From: 62-47 sp044463945
Lineage (GTDB): Bacteria > Pseudomonadota > Alphaproteobacteria > Rhizobiales > Xanthobacteraceae
Length of the DNA: 64,000 nucleotides
Assembly (NCBI GenBank): GCA_044463945.1
Contig: JBIQLW010000018.1
Coordinates: 14,200-78,199, forward strand
Direction: 5' to 3'
Shown here: one piece after another, positions 63,996-64,000 of the stretch
Layout: every line of letters begins with the position of its first letter
Numbering within the stretch: the stretch's first letter is position 1
Made by a program: the position numbers and the translations under genes
The notes under the pieces: generated by a model
What the model saw: the letters and a program-made list of their open reading frames with translations, nothing else
The model's database searches: none
What the model was told of the DNA's origin: nothing

Positions 63996-64000
63996 GCTTT

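Overview
This window is high-GC DNA with alphaproteobacterial gene content and order. The flagellar genes with an adjacent CckA kinase, a tol-pal cluster followed by tilS and ftsH, a DUF2852 protein, glycolate oxidase genes and several families of palindromic intergenic repeats all suggest the Bradyrhizobium/Rhodopseudomonas/Nitrobacter group. That placement is inference from gene content and repeat style; there is no rRNA to confirm it.

Layout. 1-8440: the 3' part of a TPR protein, then flagellar export and rod genes (fliP and fliO on minus; flgB, flgC, fliE, fliQ, fliR, flhB on plus). 8691-11264: hybrid histidine kinase CckA. 11265-16700: a sparsely coding stretch with a luciferase-like oxidoreductase, an SDR dehydrogenase, a 37-residue membrane protein, a TetR regulator and a DUF2852 protein, separated by repeat elements. 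17012-29355: tolQRAB, a GGDEF-EAL protein, a FeeM-like acyltransferase, pal, cpoB, tilS and ftsH. 29555-36590: azlCD, a TetR regulator, a small cytochrome c, the glycolate oxidase genes glcDEF and a histone H1-like protein. 36706-39648 (minus): redoxin, transglutaminase-like protein and cysteine desulfurase in tight succession.

39950-52217 is the most distinctive part: a complete selenocysteine and formate respiration locus. It holds formate dehydrogenase alpha (in-frame UGA read as selenocysteine at residue 200, with a candidate bSECIS hairpin), beta and gamma subunits, fdhE, selA, a Sel1-repeat protein, selB, the tRNA-Sec gene selC, two unrecognised genes, and selD on the opposite strand. 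Most plus-strand genes overlap or nearly touch, so they probably form one operon. The selB reading frame has no stop before selC: it runs through the whole tRNA gene and ends in an overlap with the next start codon.

52392-63621: metabolic genes (acyl-CoA synthetase, a polytopic glycosyltransferase-like protein, a frameshifted isopropylmalate/isocitrate dehydrogenase-family gene, zinc alcohol dehydrogenase, beta-lactamase-fold hydrolase, DMT exporter, aldehyde dehydrogenase, PurU). PurU releases formate, the substrate of the formate dehydrogenase. The window ends in stacked repeats.

Three intergenic repeat families were found by eye. Two copies of the commonest one carry the same roughly 70-bp insert in the loop of their first hairpin.
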